From assembly GCF_017104565.1 (NCBI RefSeq), contig NZ_JAAGPD010000030.1, forward strand, positions 62,001 through 126,000: a stretch of 64,000 nt of DNA. Direction: 5' to 3'. Shown here piece after piece: positions 16,893 to 25,132 of this stretch. Within the stretch, counting starts at the first letter, position 1. Each line of letters starts with the position of its first letter. Source of the DNA: Paraburkholderia sp. Tr-20389. Lineage in GTDB: Bacteria > Pseudomonadota > Gammaproteobacteria > Burkholderiales > Burkholderiaceae. The notes beneath the pieces were generated by a model, which was given only the letters and a program-made list of their open reading frames with translations, was not told the DNA's origin and ran no database searches. Position numbers and translations under genes: made by a program.

Positions 16893-17753
16893 TCAGGGTA
16901 CGTAGGCGCCCTTCGCGTGCAGCGACTGCTCGGCGAGTTCGAGCTGCTGGACGGCGTCCGTGCCTTCGAGCGCGAGCAGATGCGCGACGAGCGATTCGGC
17001 GATGGCCGTCGCCGCGACCAGCGACGGGAAGAACGACGGGCTTTCGTGCGAGAAGATCAGCGCCTTGTCGGCGTTCAGCGCGATGGGCGAGACGGCGCTG
17101 TCGGTGATCGCGATCAGCTTGCTGCCTTTTTCCAGCGCGGCTTCGGCGACGCGCGCGGCCTCGACGGAATACGGCGCGAAGCTGACGACGACGGTCGCGC
17201 TGTCACGCTCGATGCCGCGCAACTGCATTTCGAGCGTGCCGGCTTCGCCCGTCAGCAGCGACACGGACGAGCGAAACAGCCGGTATCCGTAGACGAAACC
17301 GAACGCGACGGGGTAGCACGAACGAAAGCCGCCGACATGCACATGCGGCGCGCGCCGCAGCAGCTTGGCCGCTTCGACGGTGACGCGCGTGTTGTGCGCG
17401 GCTGTCACTTCGAGATTGTGTTGCTGCGCGACGAGCAGATCGTGCGCGAGCGCATCTTTCGCGTGGCCTTTGACGAGCGAGCGGGCGCGGCTCGTCAGCG
17501 GTTCGGGACGCGTACGCACACGCGCGACGAACAGGTCGCGCAACTCGTTCCAGCCGGGAAAGCCCAGTTGCTGCGACAGGCGCACGAGCGACGCCGGCTG
17601 CACCTGCGCGCGCTCGGCGACCTTGCGCATCGACGAGACGGCAACCTCGTCGGGATGATCGAGCAGAAACGCCGCGCCCATCTGGAACTGCGGACTGAGT
17701 TCCGCGAAACGCCCGCGGATCAGGGCGGCGAGCTGGTCGAAGTTGTCGGGCAT
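16893..17753 (-). CDS. MurR/RpiR-family transcriptional regulator
   Basis: 286 aa. N-terminal HTH-6 domain (LIRGRFAELSPQFQMGAAFL; VSSMRKVAERAQVQPASLVR) and C-terminal SIS domain (residues about 125-260; HVGGFRSCYPVAFGFVYG; KLIAITDSAVSPIALNADKA), which in this family senses sugar phosphates or amino compounds. The ATG at 17753 gives MPDNFDQLAALIRGRF, the normal family start. It lies upstream of, and in the same direction as, the C45 operon but has its own promoter region carrying a copy of the same palindrome, suggesting autoregulation. Confidence 0.9.
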   Translation of the reverse strand: MPDNFDQLAALIRGRFAELSPQFQMGAAFLLDHPDEVAVSSMRKVAERAQVQPASLVRLSQQLGFPGWNELRDLFVARVRTRPEPLTSRARSLVKGHAKDALAHDLLVAQQHNLEVTAAHNTRVTVEAAKLLRRAPHVHVGGFRSCYPVAFGFVYGYRLFRSSVSLLTGEAGTLEMQLRGIERDSATVVVSFAPYSVEAARVAEAALEKGSKLIAITDSAVSPIALNADKALIFSHESPSFFPSLVAATAIAESLVAHLLALEGTDAVQQLELAEQSLHAKGAYVP

Positions 17754-17776
17754 ACGGTGTACCGGGCGATGGGATG

Positions 17777-17790
17777 ACAACAAATGTTAT
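17777..17790. promoter_or_regulatory. RpiR-type operator, copy 2
   Basis: ACAACAAATGTTAT, 12 of 14 bases identical to the perfect palindrome at the C45 promoter, located 24 bases upstream of the RpiR ATG. A bound repressor here would block transcription of its own gene. Confidence 0.7.
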
Positions 17791-17859
17791 CACCCGGTAT
17801 TGATGGGGGCGAATGAGGGAAGCGGCGGCTCGACGCCCGCGAGGGCGTCGATTGCGCCA

Positions 17860-20496
17860 TCAGCCGGCAAGCCGCGCTGCCGCCTTGATGTCTTCCAGAC
17901 GCCGCTGCTTCACGCCAAGATCGCTCCACGCCGACGGATGACAGGTGAACACCAGAATCTGATGACGGGTGGCCGCATCCAGCAGCGCACGCTTGATGGA
18001 TTCGCGCCGCTCTTCATCCGTGTGGACGATCGCATCGTCGAACAGCAACAGCGTCGGCTTGCCCGCATCCTTCAGCAAGTCGGCGTACGCGAGCCGCACC
18101 AGCAGGCCAAGCTGTTCCTGCGTGCCGTAGCTGAGCGACTCGAAGGCTTCATCGGCTGTCTCGCGCATCAGGCCCACGGGCGACAGCGAGTCGTCGACGG
18201 CCAGTTCGCCTGTCGGGAACACGCGTCGCAGATAGTGGTTGACACGATCGGTCAGCGGCTTGCGCAAGGTCGCCACTGCCGTATCGCGCTCTTCGACCAG
18301 CACGCTCTCCAGCAGACTCAGCGCATCGGCGCGCATGCGCAGTTCCGCACGCCGCACCTCGGCCTGCTCGATGGCGGCCGCCGTCTGCGCGAGACGCACG
18401 CCCAGCTCCGTGCCGCCGAGCGTTTCGAGCCGCGTGCGCAACTGCCCCGCGTTGCGCTGCCGTTCGAGATGCTGCTGATATTCGAGTTCGGCCGAACGGT
18501 TGTAGCGGTCGGCGTCGGCGCGCGGATCGTCCAGGCTGACGGCGCTCAGACGCTGCGCCGCCGCGTCGAGATTGCGCGTGTATTCGTCGATGTACGCCTT
18601 CTTTTCGACCAGCGCTGCCTGCCGGCGCTTGCGTTCGTCGATGAATGCCGCTTCCTTCAGCCGCGCCTCATTGACGGCCAGACGCTCGCGGATGCCCTTC
18701 GCGCCCGCCGCGGCCTGCGCGCTGGCCGTCGCGGCATCCAGCAAAGCCGTGCGTGCCGTTTCGATCTGCACTCGCGCGGCATCGACGGCATCCTTCGCCT
18801 GCGCGACGGGGATCGCGCCCGTTGCGTCCTCCAGCGCGTCCAGCTTCGCCTGCGTGGCGCCGAGACGCCCGCGTGCCTGCTCGAGTTCGCTGCGCAGCGC
18901 ATCGACGCCGTCCGGCGCATGCGTCCTGAGCATCTGCGCATGGTTGTTGCGCTCGACGCACACGGACTTCCAGCGCGCAAGTTGCTCGGCGCCCTGCGCA
19001 TGACTCTCGACGCCAAGTGCGAGCAGCAGCTTGTCGCGCTCTGCTTCGAGACCCTGCAATTGCGTATCGAGCGCGGACAGGTCGAGCGTGCCTGGCACGA
19101 TGGTCAATTCGCCGAAGCCGGGCAGGCCGATCGTCTTGCGCCCGTCCAGCACCAGCGTGCCGTCGCCCTGCACGGGAGCGCCGTCGACCGTGATGGCCGC
19201 GCTCAAGCGATATTCGATGCGCGTCAGCGCGGCATTCTTCTGGACTTGCAACGGAACCAGTTGATCGCTTACCTGCTGGAGCCGCTTGACCTTTTTCTCG
19301 TCGAGTTCGAGGTTCGCGGCAACACGCGTCAACTCCAGCACTTTTTCATTGCTTTCGATTGCACGGGCGAGTGCGGCGTCGATTCGAGCGATGTCCGTCT
19401 GCTGCGTCTGTGCCAGCGCCTTGTATTGCGCAGCGCTTTCGGCGGCGATCGCCTTTCCATGCGCCTGCTGCGCGGCCTCGCCGGCCTTTTGCGCGGCGGC
19501 GTCGGACGCTTGCGCGCGCAGATGGGCAGCGCCCGCCTGCGCGGCGATCGCATCGGCCTTGTCGAGATCGCGCCGATCCGTCGCGACGGACGCTTCGAGG
19601 TTCGCGGCGAACTGCTCCTGCTCCAGCAGCACGCGGTGTTCGGCCTCGGCAATCTTGAGCTGTTGCGCGACCTCATCGTGTTCGCGCCTGACAACGTCAT
19701 TCTGCTGAGCCTGCGCGAGCGCGGCGGCCGCCTTCTGACGCAGCGCATCCCACGGGCGCTCGCGCTCTCCATTGTCATGCTCGCGCTGGAGCTTGCCGAG
19801 CCGGACAATGTCTTCGTCGAACTCGCGATTGCTTTGTTCGAGCGCCGCCTGCTCCGCCTTCAGATTCTCGAGTTCCTTCTCCACCGCGGCGAGTTCGCCC
19901 GTCGGCCTGCGTGCCTGACTCGTGATCAGCTTGAAGAGATCTTTCTGCACCGCTGCAATGAGTGCATCGTCGCCGCCAGGCATTTCGCCGCCCGTGAGTT
20001 GCGAAAGCGCGGCGCGCACGTGCGTCGACGCGTGCTCGCCCGGTTTGCGCACGTCGCCCGTTTGCCCCTGGCGAACCCACAGCAGCCCGGGAATGCCGGC
20101 ATGCTCGGCGCGGCTCAAGCCCTGCTTCGGACGCGTGAAGCCGATCGTGTCGGCGAGAATCGCCTCCGCTTCGTCGCCGTCGAACGTCTTGCTGCCCACG
20201 CGCAGATTGCAGCGCTGCTTCTTGACGAACTGCTTGACGAGATGGTGTTTCGTGCCGCCGATGTCGAAGCCCACTTCCACCGTCGGCAGACTATCCGGGC
20301 GCGAGGCGGGAACCAGCGCGTCCAGCCCGCTCACCTTGTAGCGGTCGAGGAACACGGTTCTCACGGCTTCGGCAATCGTGCTCTTGCCCGCCTCGTTGGG
20401 ACCGCTGATGAGATTCAGCCCCGACTCGAGCCCGTCGATGACGATGCGGTCGGTCAGTTTGCGAAAGTTCTGGATCGTAATGCTTTCGAGGATCAC
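17860..20496 (-). CDS. SbcC/Rad50-like coiled-coil ATPase without zinc hook
   Basis: 878 aa SMC/RecF-type ATPase. Walker A is GPNEAGKST (residues 32-40). Two long heptad-rich arms rich in Ala, Gln and Glu flank a central beta-containing insert (VDGAPVQGDGTLVLDGRKTI). The signature SYGTQEQLGLLVRLAY and Walker B/D-loop LLLFDDAIVHTDEE are near the C-terminus. Only two cysteines (one at residue 96, one in WKSVCVERN) are visible, so the CxxC zinc hook of Rad50/SbcC is absent; the dimer must close differently, as in YhaN-like proteins. It starts with GTG overlapping the nuclease stop (GTGA), so the pair is translationally coupled. Predicted role: ATP-gated nuclease in DNA end processing or phage defence. 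Confidence 0.82.
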   Translation of the reverse strand: MILESITIQNFRKLTDRIVIDGLESGLNLISGPNEAGKSTIAEAVRTVFLDRYKVSGLDALVPASRPDSLPTVEVGFDIGGTKHHLVKQFVKKQRCNLRVGSKTFDGDEAEAILADTIGFTRPKQGLSRAEHAGIPGLLWVRQGQTGDVRKPGEHASTHVRAALSQLTGGEMPGGDDALIAAVQKDLFKLITSQARRPTGELAAVEKELENLKAEQAALEQSNREFDEDIVRLGKLQREHDNGERERPWDALRQKAAAALAQAQQNDVVRREHDEVAQQLKIAEAEHRVLLEQEQFAANLEASVATDRRDLDKADAIAAQAGAAHLRAQASDAAAQKAGEAAQQAHGKAIAAESAAQYKALAQTQQTDIARIDAALARAIESNEKVLELTRVAANLELDEKKVKRLQQVSDQLVPLQVQKNAALTRIEYRLSAAITVDGAPVQGDGTLVLDGRKTIGLPGFGELTIVPGTLDLSALDTQLQGLEAERDKLLLALGVESHAQGAEQLARWKSVCVERNNHAQMLRTHAPDGVDALRSELEQARGRLGATQAKLDALEDATGAIPVAQAKDAVDAARVQIETARTALLDAATASAQAAAGAKGIRERLAVNEARLKEAAFIDERKRRQAALVEKKAYIDEYTRNLDAAAQRLSAVSLDDPRADADRYNRSAELEYQQHLERQRNAGQLRTRLETLGGTELGVRLAQTAAAIEQAEVRRAELRMRADALSLLESVLVEERDTAVATLRKPLTDRVNHYLRRVFPTGELAVDDSLSPVGLMRETADEAFESLSYGTQEQLGLLVRLAYADLLKDAGKPTLLLFDDAIVHTDEERRESIKRALLDAATRHQILVFTCHPSAWSDLGVKQRRLEDIKAAARLAG

Positions 20497-21605
20497 GCCG
20501 CCCCCGTTTCACGTTGGAATCGCGCGAGCATCAGCAGCGCTTCGGATGCAACCGCGCCGCCTCCGTCAGCCTGGATTGCCCGCAGCCGCTCGACCACCTT
20601 CGCCAGATAGCCGCTGCGCGCACCGAGCGCGGCAAGGTCTTCGTCCGTCGGCAGCACCTTGATGCCCGTGGTCGTCGAGCGCAGCGCACGCACGCGCGCA
20701 CGCGTTTCCTCGATGGCCACGTTCACGGCTTCGGCGTCGGCCAGCGCGAGATCGCCCGTGACTTCGATGCGCAGCACGTCGGTTTCACCGAAAGCTTCGA
20801 GCTGCGCGCGAAACTGCGCCACGTCGCTCGCCACACTCAGATGCGGCTTCAGCAGATGCCAACGGTATTTGCTCACATGCACGCGCTCCACGATGGGCGC
20901 TTCGCCCGGCCCCGGCAACTCGACGTCGAGCACATAGCCTGGCTCGTTGCTGCGAAAGCGGTCCTGCTCGTGCGTGCCCGCATAGCGGATGCGCTCGTCG
21001 ACGCGGTATTCGCCGTGCCAGTCGCCCAGCGCGAGATAGTCGAGCCGCGCCGTCCGCGCGCGCGTCGGCGCAATCGGGTTCGTGGAATCGACGTCCTCCT
21101 GCAGGATGCCCGTCACGCTGCCGTGCGCGAGCCCGATGCGAAGGTAACCGTCGGGCGTCTCCAGCCCGTCGAAGAACGCGGTCGTGTCTTCGTAGGTGTT
21201 GCGCTGCGTGAGCGGTGCGCACAGCAGCGCGGTCCGCTGTTTTTCCAGCAGGATGACGCCCGGTTCCAGAACGAGATGCGCGTTGTGCGGAACGCAACCG
21301 AGGCGCTGCGCACGCGTCCAGACGCTTTCGGCCAGCGCGGCGTCGTGATTGCCCGGCAGCAGATACCACGGCCCGGCGTAGCCGGACAATGCGCCGAAGA
21401 GCCTGCGAATGACCGTTTCGGAAACCGTCTGCTGGTCGAACACGTCGCCGGCGACCAGCACCGCGTCCATATCGCGTTCGGTAGCGAGGCTGGCGATGCG
21501 CCGGACCGTTTCAAAGCGCGCTTCCGTCAGATGCGCGGCCTCCTCCGGCGTAAATTGCCCGAACTGGGTTCCGATCTGCCAGTCGGCGGTGTGCAGTAGC
21601 TTCAA
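20493..21605 (-). CDS. SbcD/Mre11-like metallophosphoesterase nuclease
   Basis: 370 aa calcineurin-like phosphoesterase. Metal motifs are visible in order: LHTADWQIG (D, with Q where SbcD usually has H), VLVAGDVFDQQ, LLPGNHDAAL, IGLAHGSV and LALGDWHGEY. A C-terminal capping region follows. Start codon is TTG at 21605, giving KLLHTADW immediately. The stop overlaps the GTG of the coiled-coil ATPase, a strong sign that the two proteins form one nuclease complex like SbcCD or YhaON. Confidence 0.85.
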   Translation of the reverse strand: MKLLHTADWQIGTQFGQFTPEEAAHLTEARFETVRRIASLATERDMDAVLVAGDVFDQQTVSETVIRRLFGALSGYAGPWYLLPGNHDAALAESVWTRAQRLGCVPHNAHLVLEPGVILLEKQRTALLCAPLTQRNTYEDTTAFFDGLETPDGYLRIGLAHGSVTGILQEDVDSTNPIAPTRARTARLDYLALGDWHGEYRVDERIRYAGTHEQDRFRSNEPGYVLDVELPGPGEAPIVERVHVSKYRWHLLKPHLSVASDVAQFRAQLEAFGETDVLRIEVTGDLALADAEAVNVAIEETRARVRALRSTTTGIKVLPTDEDLAALGARSGYLAKVVERLRAIQADGGGAVASEALLMLARFQRETGAA

Positions 21606-21822
21606 ATGTCCGGCCCTCTCTTGTCACTGTTCGTTTGTCGTCGATCGCTTCGAGTCCGCTATTGTCCATGCGGCGGAGACACTTTGGGTGTCCATCTCGT
21701 CACGTCGGGCGGTCAGATTGTCTCAGGCGCTGAACCGCAGAGCCGGTATTTCAGCGTGGAGTTGGGACATTTCATGTCCCGTCGACGAAGACCCGACGCA
21801 AACCGGCCCGGCATGAAGAGAA

Positions 21823-22350
21823 TCAACTCGCCGATGGCTTCGCGGCGTACGCGCTGTCGAATACCGCCTCGAGCACGGGGTGCACGCCGCGCAGCCCATC
21901 CACCACCGCTTTGGCCCAGTCGAAATACTCGCGCTTGCGCTCGACGGACCAGTCTGCCGGCGGGCAGGCAGCGATATCGCGGAGATTGCAGATCTTGTCG
22001 GCGAGTTTGACGAGCTGCGCGTTCCGGCTGATGGCGGGCGCATGTTCGACCTGCCGGCGCTTGCGTTCCGCCTTCGGCAGCGTTTTGTCGTCGGTCACTT
22101 CCGCGACGATCCCGGCGACCGCGTGGCCGAACTGCGCGACCAGTTCTTCCATCGAGGTTTCCGTGTCCTCGATCGTGTCGTGAAGAATCGCGGCGACGAG
22201 CACGGCTTCGTCGGCGACGTCGCCTTCGTTGGCCAGCACGTCGGCGAGCGCGATGGGATGGTTGATGTAAGGCGATGCGTCAGCATCCTTGCGCCGCTGG
22301 TTGCGATGCCTGTACGCCGCGAATGCGGTTGCCCTGATCAGCACGTTCAT
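21823..22350 (-). CDS. HD-domain (p)ppGpp hydrolase, Mesh1-like
   Basis: 175 aa, consisting only of the RelA/SpoT hydrolase HD domain. Metal and catalytic motifs match Mesh1/SpoT: YINHPIALADVLA (H31), VAAILHDTIEDT (H57, D58) and KLADKICNLRDI, corresponding to the KLADRxHN motif. No synthetase, TGS or ACT domain. The ATG at 22350 matches the family start; a longer frame upstream is not conserved-looking. Expected to hydrolyse ppGpp or NADPH-type substrates in the cytoplasm. Transcribed alone. Confidence 0.85.
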   Translation of the reverse strand: MNVLIRATAFAAYRHRNQRRKDADASPYINHPIALADVLANEGDVADEAVLVAAILHDTIEDTETSMEELVAQFGHAVAGIVAEVTDDKTLPKAERKRRQVEHAPAISRNAQLVKLADKICNLRDIAACPPADWSVERKREYFDWAKAVVDGLRGVHPVLEAVFDSAYAAKPSAS

Positions 22351-22745
22351 ATTTTTCGTCCTTGGGTCAGCGGATGGTCTCGTCGTGTGTGTCCGGATCA
22401 TCCTACCGCGCACTCGGGACATCCCGTGTCTCCATCTCAGGCAATCGATATGTCAAAAATCTCACATTGCGAAATCGGGGCTCGTGTCACAAAACCGCGT
22501 GCTGCATGGCAGCTTAACGGCAATGCGTATCGGAAAACCACGCTCCACATCGTGAAATGAAATGCGCAACCCATTGATCTTAATGCATCTTTTCTGTGGT
22601 TCTCGGCATATCCTGAAGAGCCGCCGCCGATCCCTTCTTCGGTACTCTCTTATACAAGAGGTGACGGTTCGCAGCTTCCCGTCCGACGACCGGCGAGTCG
22701 AAGCGAACCGCCCAACGCTTTTTTCATAACGCAGGGAGAGGTCAA
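22351..22745. other. Intergenic region, divergent spacer
   Basis: 395 bases between the HD hydrolase start and the small gene at 22746. The only structure I see is CTCTT-ATAC-AAGAG (22647-22660), a short inverted repeat that may overlap a -10 element. No gene supported. Confidence 0.4.
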
Positions 22746-22979
22746 ATGTTGCACGTCTATGTGGAACCCGTACCGAAGGGCCGCTGGGGGCCGATCGACG
22801 GCTATACCGTCGAGTTCGAGGACGGCTCGAAAGTGACGCCGGAGATCTATCGCTCGGAAATGCTCGCGGTCGGCGAGATCAAGCTGCGCGGATATGTGCC
22901 GTTGCTCGCCACGGTACGCATCACCGACAAAGCCGTCACCGAGCATTGGCAAGCCGCCGAGGAGGAGGCGCGCAGGTAA
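22746..22979 (+). CDS. Small conserved-looking hypothetical protein
   Basis: 77 aa, not recognised. It reads MLHVYVEPVPKGRWGP then YTVEFEDGSKVTPEIYRSEM, a compact soluble beta-alpha sequence without signal peptide or membrane segment. GGGAGAGG precedes the ATG. The balanced composition and good ribosome binding site argue that it is real. Confidence 0.6.
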   Translation: MLHVYVEPVPKGRWGPIDGYTVEFEDGSKVTPEIYRSEMLAVGEIKLRGYVPLLATVRITDKAVTEHWQAAEEEARR

Positions 22980-23132
22980 CCCTCGCAGGTAACCCTGTAT
23001 CACCCGTATCCCGCTCCTGCCTGGTCAAATACTTCGCACGGAGGCCGCCACAAGCGGCTGCCACACCGCCTGACGTGGCAAGCCGAATGACATGCGGCCT
23101 GCGTACCCTCCTTTACTGACGAGGTATGGATC

Positions 23133-23867
23133 ATGGCAATCGCATCGATCGGAGCACGCGGATTCGACATCTTTCCCCCGGAAGTTCCTGGCGGCATGAG
23201 GCCGCCAGGCCATGATGCGCCGCCGGAAACGCCACGCTCGCCCCACGAGAACGAAAACGAACCCGAGCGAGGCGGGACGCTGCACGGGGACGAATCCACC
23301 GCCGGTCCCGCATCTTCCGGCGCAGACGCCCGGCCGCCCACTTCGAACTGGCCCACCGCCTATGCCATGAACCGCCTGCCGACGCGCTATGGCCCGTCGA
23401 AGGAAAACAGGAACGTCATGGTCGACTACGAACACCCCGGCAAGACTCAGTTCATCATCGTGAACGGTCAGGCGTATCCCGTGAAAAACGAGGGCGGTCA
23501 GTACCGTACGTACGACCCTGACCACCCGGAACGACCGTCCTACGGGGTTTCGCTGGATCACGACGGGCAATGGCAGATTTCACAGGGGCTCAAAGGCGGC
23601 GGCCAGGATCCGTATCAATCGGCACCCACCGATAACAATCCGCCTGCGCAGCCGGGCAATCCACCGCAACAACAGCAACAACCGCCGCAGCAGCAACCGA
23701 TGAACGTCAATAACTTCCTGGGCTGGGCGTTCGGCATGCATGCCCTGCAACAGCAGCAGCAGCAGGGCGGCGGTGCAAATCAGGGGCAAGGCGGCGGAGG
23801 CGGCAATGCCGGACAAGGCGGCGCGCCCGGAAACCCGGCGCAAGGCGGTGCAGGCGGAAACTGGTAG
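23133..23867 (+). CDS. Pro/Gln/Gly-rich protein, possible secreted effector or harpin-like
   Basis: 244 aa, no signal peptide, no cysteine. Residues 1-75 are Pro/Glu-rich and disordered. The middle (about 95-155; TQFIIVNGQAYPVKNEGGQ, DPDHPERPSYGVSLD, GQWQIS) resembles the small beta modules I associate with large DUF6543-type effector toxins. The last 80 residues are poly-Gln then Gly/Asn/Gln-rich, as in harpins. A signal-less, Cys-free, Gly/Gln-rich protein in Burkholderiaceae suggests type III export, but no secretion genes are in the window. Paired with the next gene (71-base gap). Confidence 0.6.
   Translation: MAIASIGARGFDIFPPEVPGGMRPPGHDAPPETPRSPHENENEPERGGTLHGDESTAGPASSGADARPPTSNWPTAYAMNRLPTRYGPSKENRNVMVDYEHPGKTQFIIVNGQAYPVKNEGGQYRTYDPDHPERPSYGVSLDHDGQWQISQGLKGGGQDPYQSAPTDNNPPAQPGNPPQQQQQPPQQQPMNVNNFLGWAFGMHALQQQQQQGGGANQGQGGGGGNAGQGGAPGNPAQGGAGGNW
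23667..23765 (+). repeat. CAR-codon (poly-glutamine) microsatellites inside the Gln/Gly-rich gene
   Basis: Two runs of CAA/CAG codons, around 23667-23699 (interrupted by CCG) and 23748-23765 (six codons). They encode PQQQQQPPQQQP and LQQQQQQ. Such runs can vary in length by slippage. Confidence 0.7.
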
Positions 23868-23938
23868 AAGCGATCGCGCTGGAAACACGGATCGGCGAAG
23901 GCCTCGACGCCTTCGACTCAATTACATAGGAATCCACA

Positions 23939-24529
23939 ATGACTATCGCAATCCAGACGTCCACAACGCCGCCGCCCCATCCCGGCGATACAGCGGGCGA
24001 ACAACATGTTTCGACCGATCTGCGGGTGGTCGATGCCAACCAGCTTCCAGGTCCTGACGGAAAGACTCCGAATGTCGCGACCGAATTCAAACTGGGCACC
24101 AACGGACAACCCATCCAGGTCGGCTCCCAGATCATCCCGCCTCCGCCACATGATCCGAAGAACGATGAAGGCCCGGGCTCAGTCTTCTGGCGCGGCTTTC
24201 GTGACGGGTTCGCACATCCCGCCACCTTCTTCTCGACGGCAGACGCCATGCGAAACGCGGCCTTGAACGACAGGGAACTCACCCCTGAAGAACTTCGAGC
24301 TGCGCGGAACCGGGGCGCTGCGATTGACGACTGGTTGTCCAACGCGCCCATCATCGGGACGGCCATGATGGGCGGACGCGCCGTCGAATCGTGGGGAAAC
24401 GCGATAGGCGGATATTCCAGCTCCGATGAATCTCCGCCGGCGCCGGTGGTTCCGGACGTGGCGGATCGGTGGCCCGACCTGGTGGCTAAGTCTGGCGGGC
24501 ATACGCCCCCCAAAACGACGGCGCGATGA
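23939..24529 (+). CDS. Hypothetical protein paired with the Gln/Gly-rich gene
   Basis: 196 aa, not recognised. A Pro/Thr-rich, signal-less N-terminus (TSTTPPPHPGDTAG) leads to a helical central part (SVFWRGFRDGFAHPATFFST, LNDRELTPEELRAARNRG) and a small-residue helix NAPIIGTAMMGGRAVESWG that could insert in membranes. The C-terminus is again Pro-rich. It follows the preceding gene by 71 bases on the same strand. The shared disordered termini suggest both proteins are exported together. Function unknown. Confidence 0.55.
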   Translation: MTIAIQTSTTPPPHPGDTAGEQHVSTDLRVVDANQLPGPDGKTPNVATEFKLGTNGQPIQVGSQIIPPPPHDPKNDEGPGSVFWRGFRDGFAHPATFFSTADAMRNAALNDRELTPEELRAARNRGAAIDDWLSNAPIIGTAMMGGRAVESWGNAIGGYSSSDESPPAPVVPDVADRWPDLVAKSGGHTPPKTTAR

Positions 24530-24609
24530 ACGTCATTCATGCCGTCTGACGATCGAAGCAAGGCGGGGGCGACGATGCCCCCGCAGCGCCTGTCCACGCA
24601 TACGCCACG

Positions 24610-24984
24610 TTATCGCTCGCGCAGCAGCGCCGCTTCGCATGCGTGACGAATGATCCGGTATTGATCCGTATCCTTGTCGATCTGAAGCTGGTCCGTAAAG
24701 GCCGCTTGCAGACCCGCCGGGTCGCGCAGGCTCGCGTGACACTCGACGAGGCGCATCGCGAGCGGCAGCGCCCGGCTCGACAACGCGACCCGGCGCATCA
24801 CGTGGCGCACCTTCGTGTCGGCCATATGCCAGCGCCGCATCGCATCGACCGCCTGCGAGGCCGTCAGCCACCAACGCGTCTCCGCGTAGACGAGCAAATG
24901 CAACGCGACGATCAACGTCAGCAGGGTGACCTGAGCGTCGACCTCGAAATCGACGGCGCCTTGAGTGCTGCGTGCATTACCCAT
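24610..24984 (-). CDS. Hypothetical helical protein, distant paralogue of 40710-41054
   Basis: 124 aa from the ATG at 24984 (GGGAG upstream). All-helical: VTLLTLIVALHLLVYAE, then SQAVDAMRRWHMAD, RRVALSSRALPLAM and a C-terminal HACEAALL. By eye it aligns with the protein at 40710-41054 over about 100 residues with one gap; shared positions include YA-T--W, V---RRW, RV, AFT/ALFT and a C-terminal Cys-x-x-Ala-Leu. The family is not known to me. Confidence 0.55.
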   Translation of the reverse strand: MGNARSTQGAVDFEVDAQVTLLTLIVALHLLVYAETRWWLTASQAVDAMRRWHMADTKVRHVMRRVALSSRALPLAMRLVECHASLRDPAGLQAAFTDQLQIDKDTDQYRIIRHACEAALLRER

Positions 24985-25132
24985 CTTTCGCTCCCCATCG
25001 AACAGATGAGCAGCTACGAGCATGATCCAGGCCTGAGACCGGATGGATACATCCACTGAGGCACGCAATATCGCTCGTTGCCGCCGCACGTATTACAGTG
25101 GAGTCCACACCACGCCTGTTCCGGAGACACCG

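Noticed and set aside
17743-20610. 955-codon plus-strand open frame opposite the SbcC-like gene
   Set aside because: Antisense shadow of a high-GC gene. Its translation is Arg/Leu/Gln-rich without domains, while the minus-strand frame has Walker A, signature and Walker B motifs.
23667-23765. CRISPR-like repetitive tract
   Set aside because: Simple CAA/CAG codon runs inside a coding gene, with no unique spacers of constant length.
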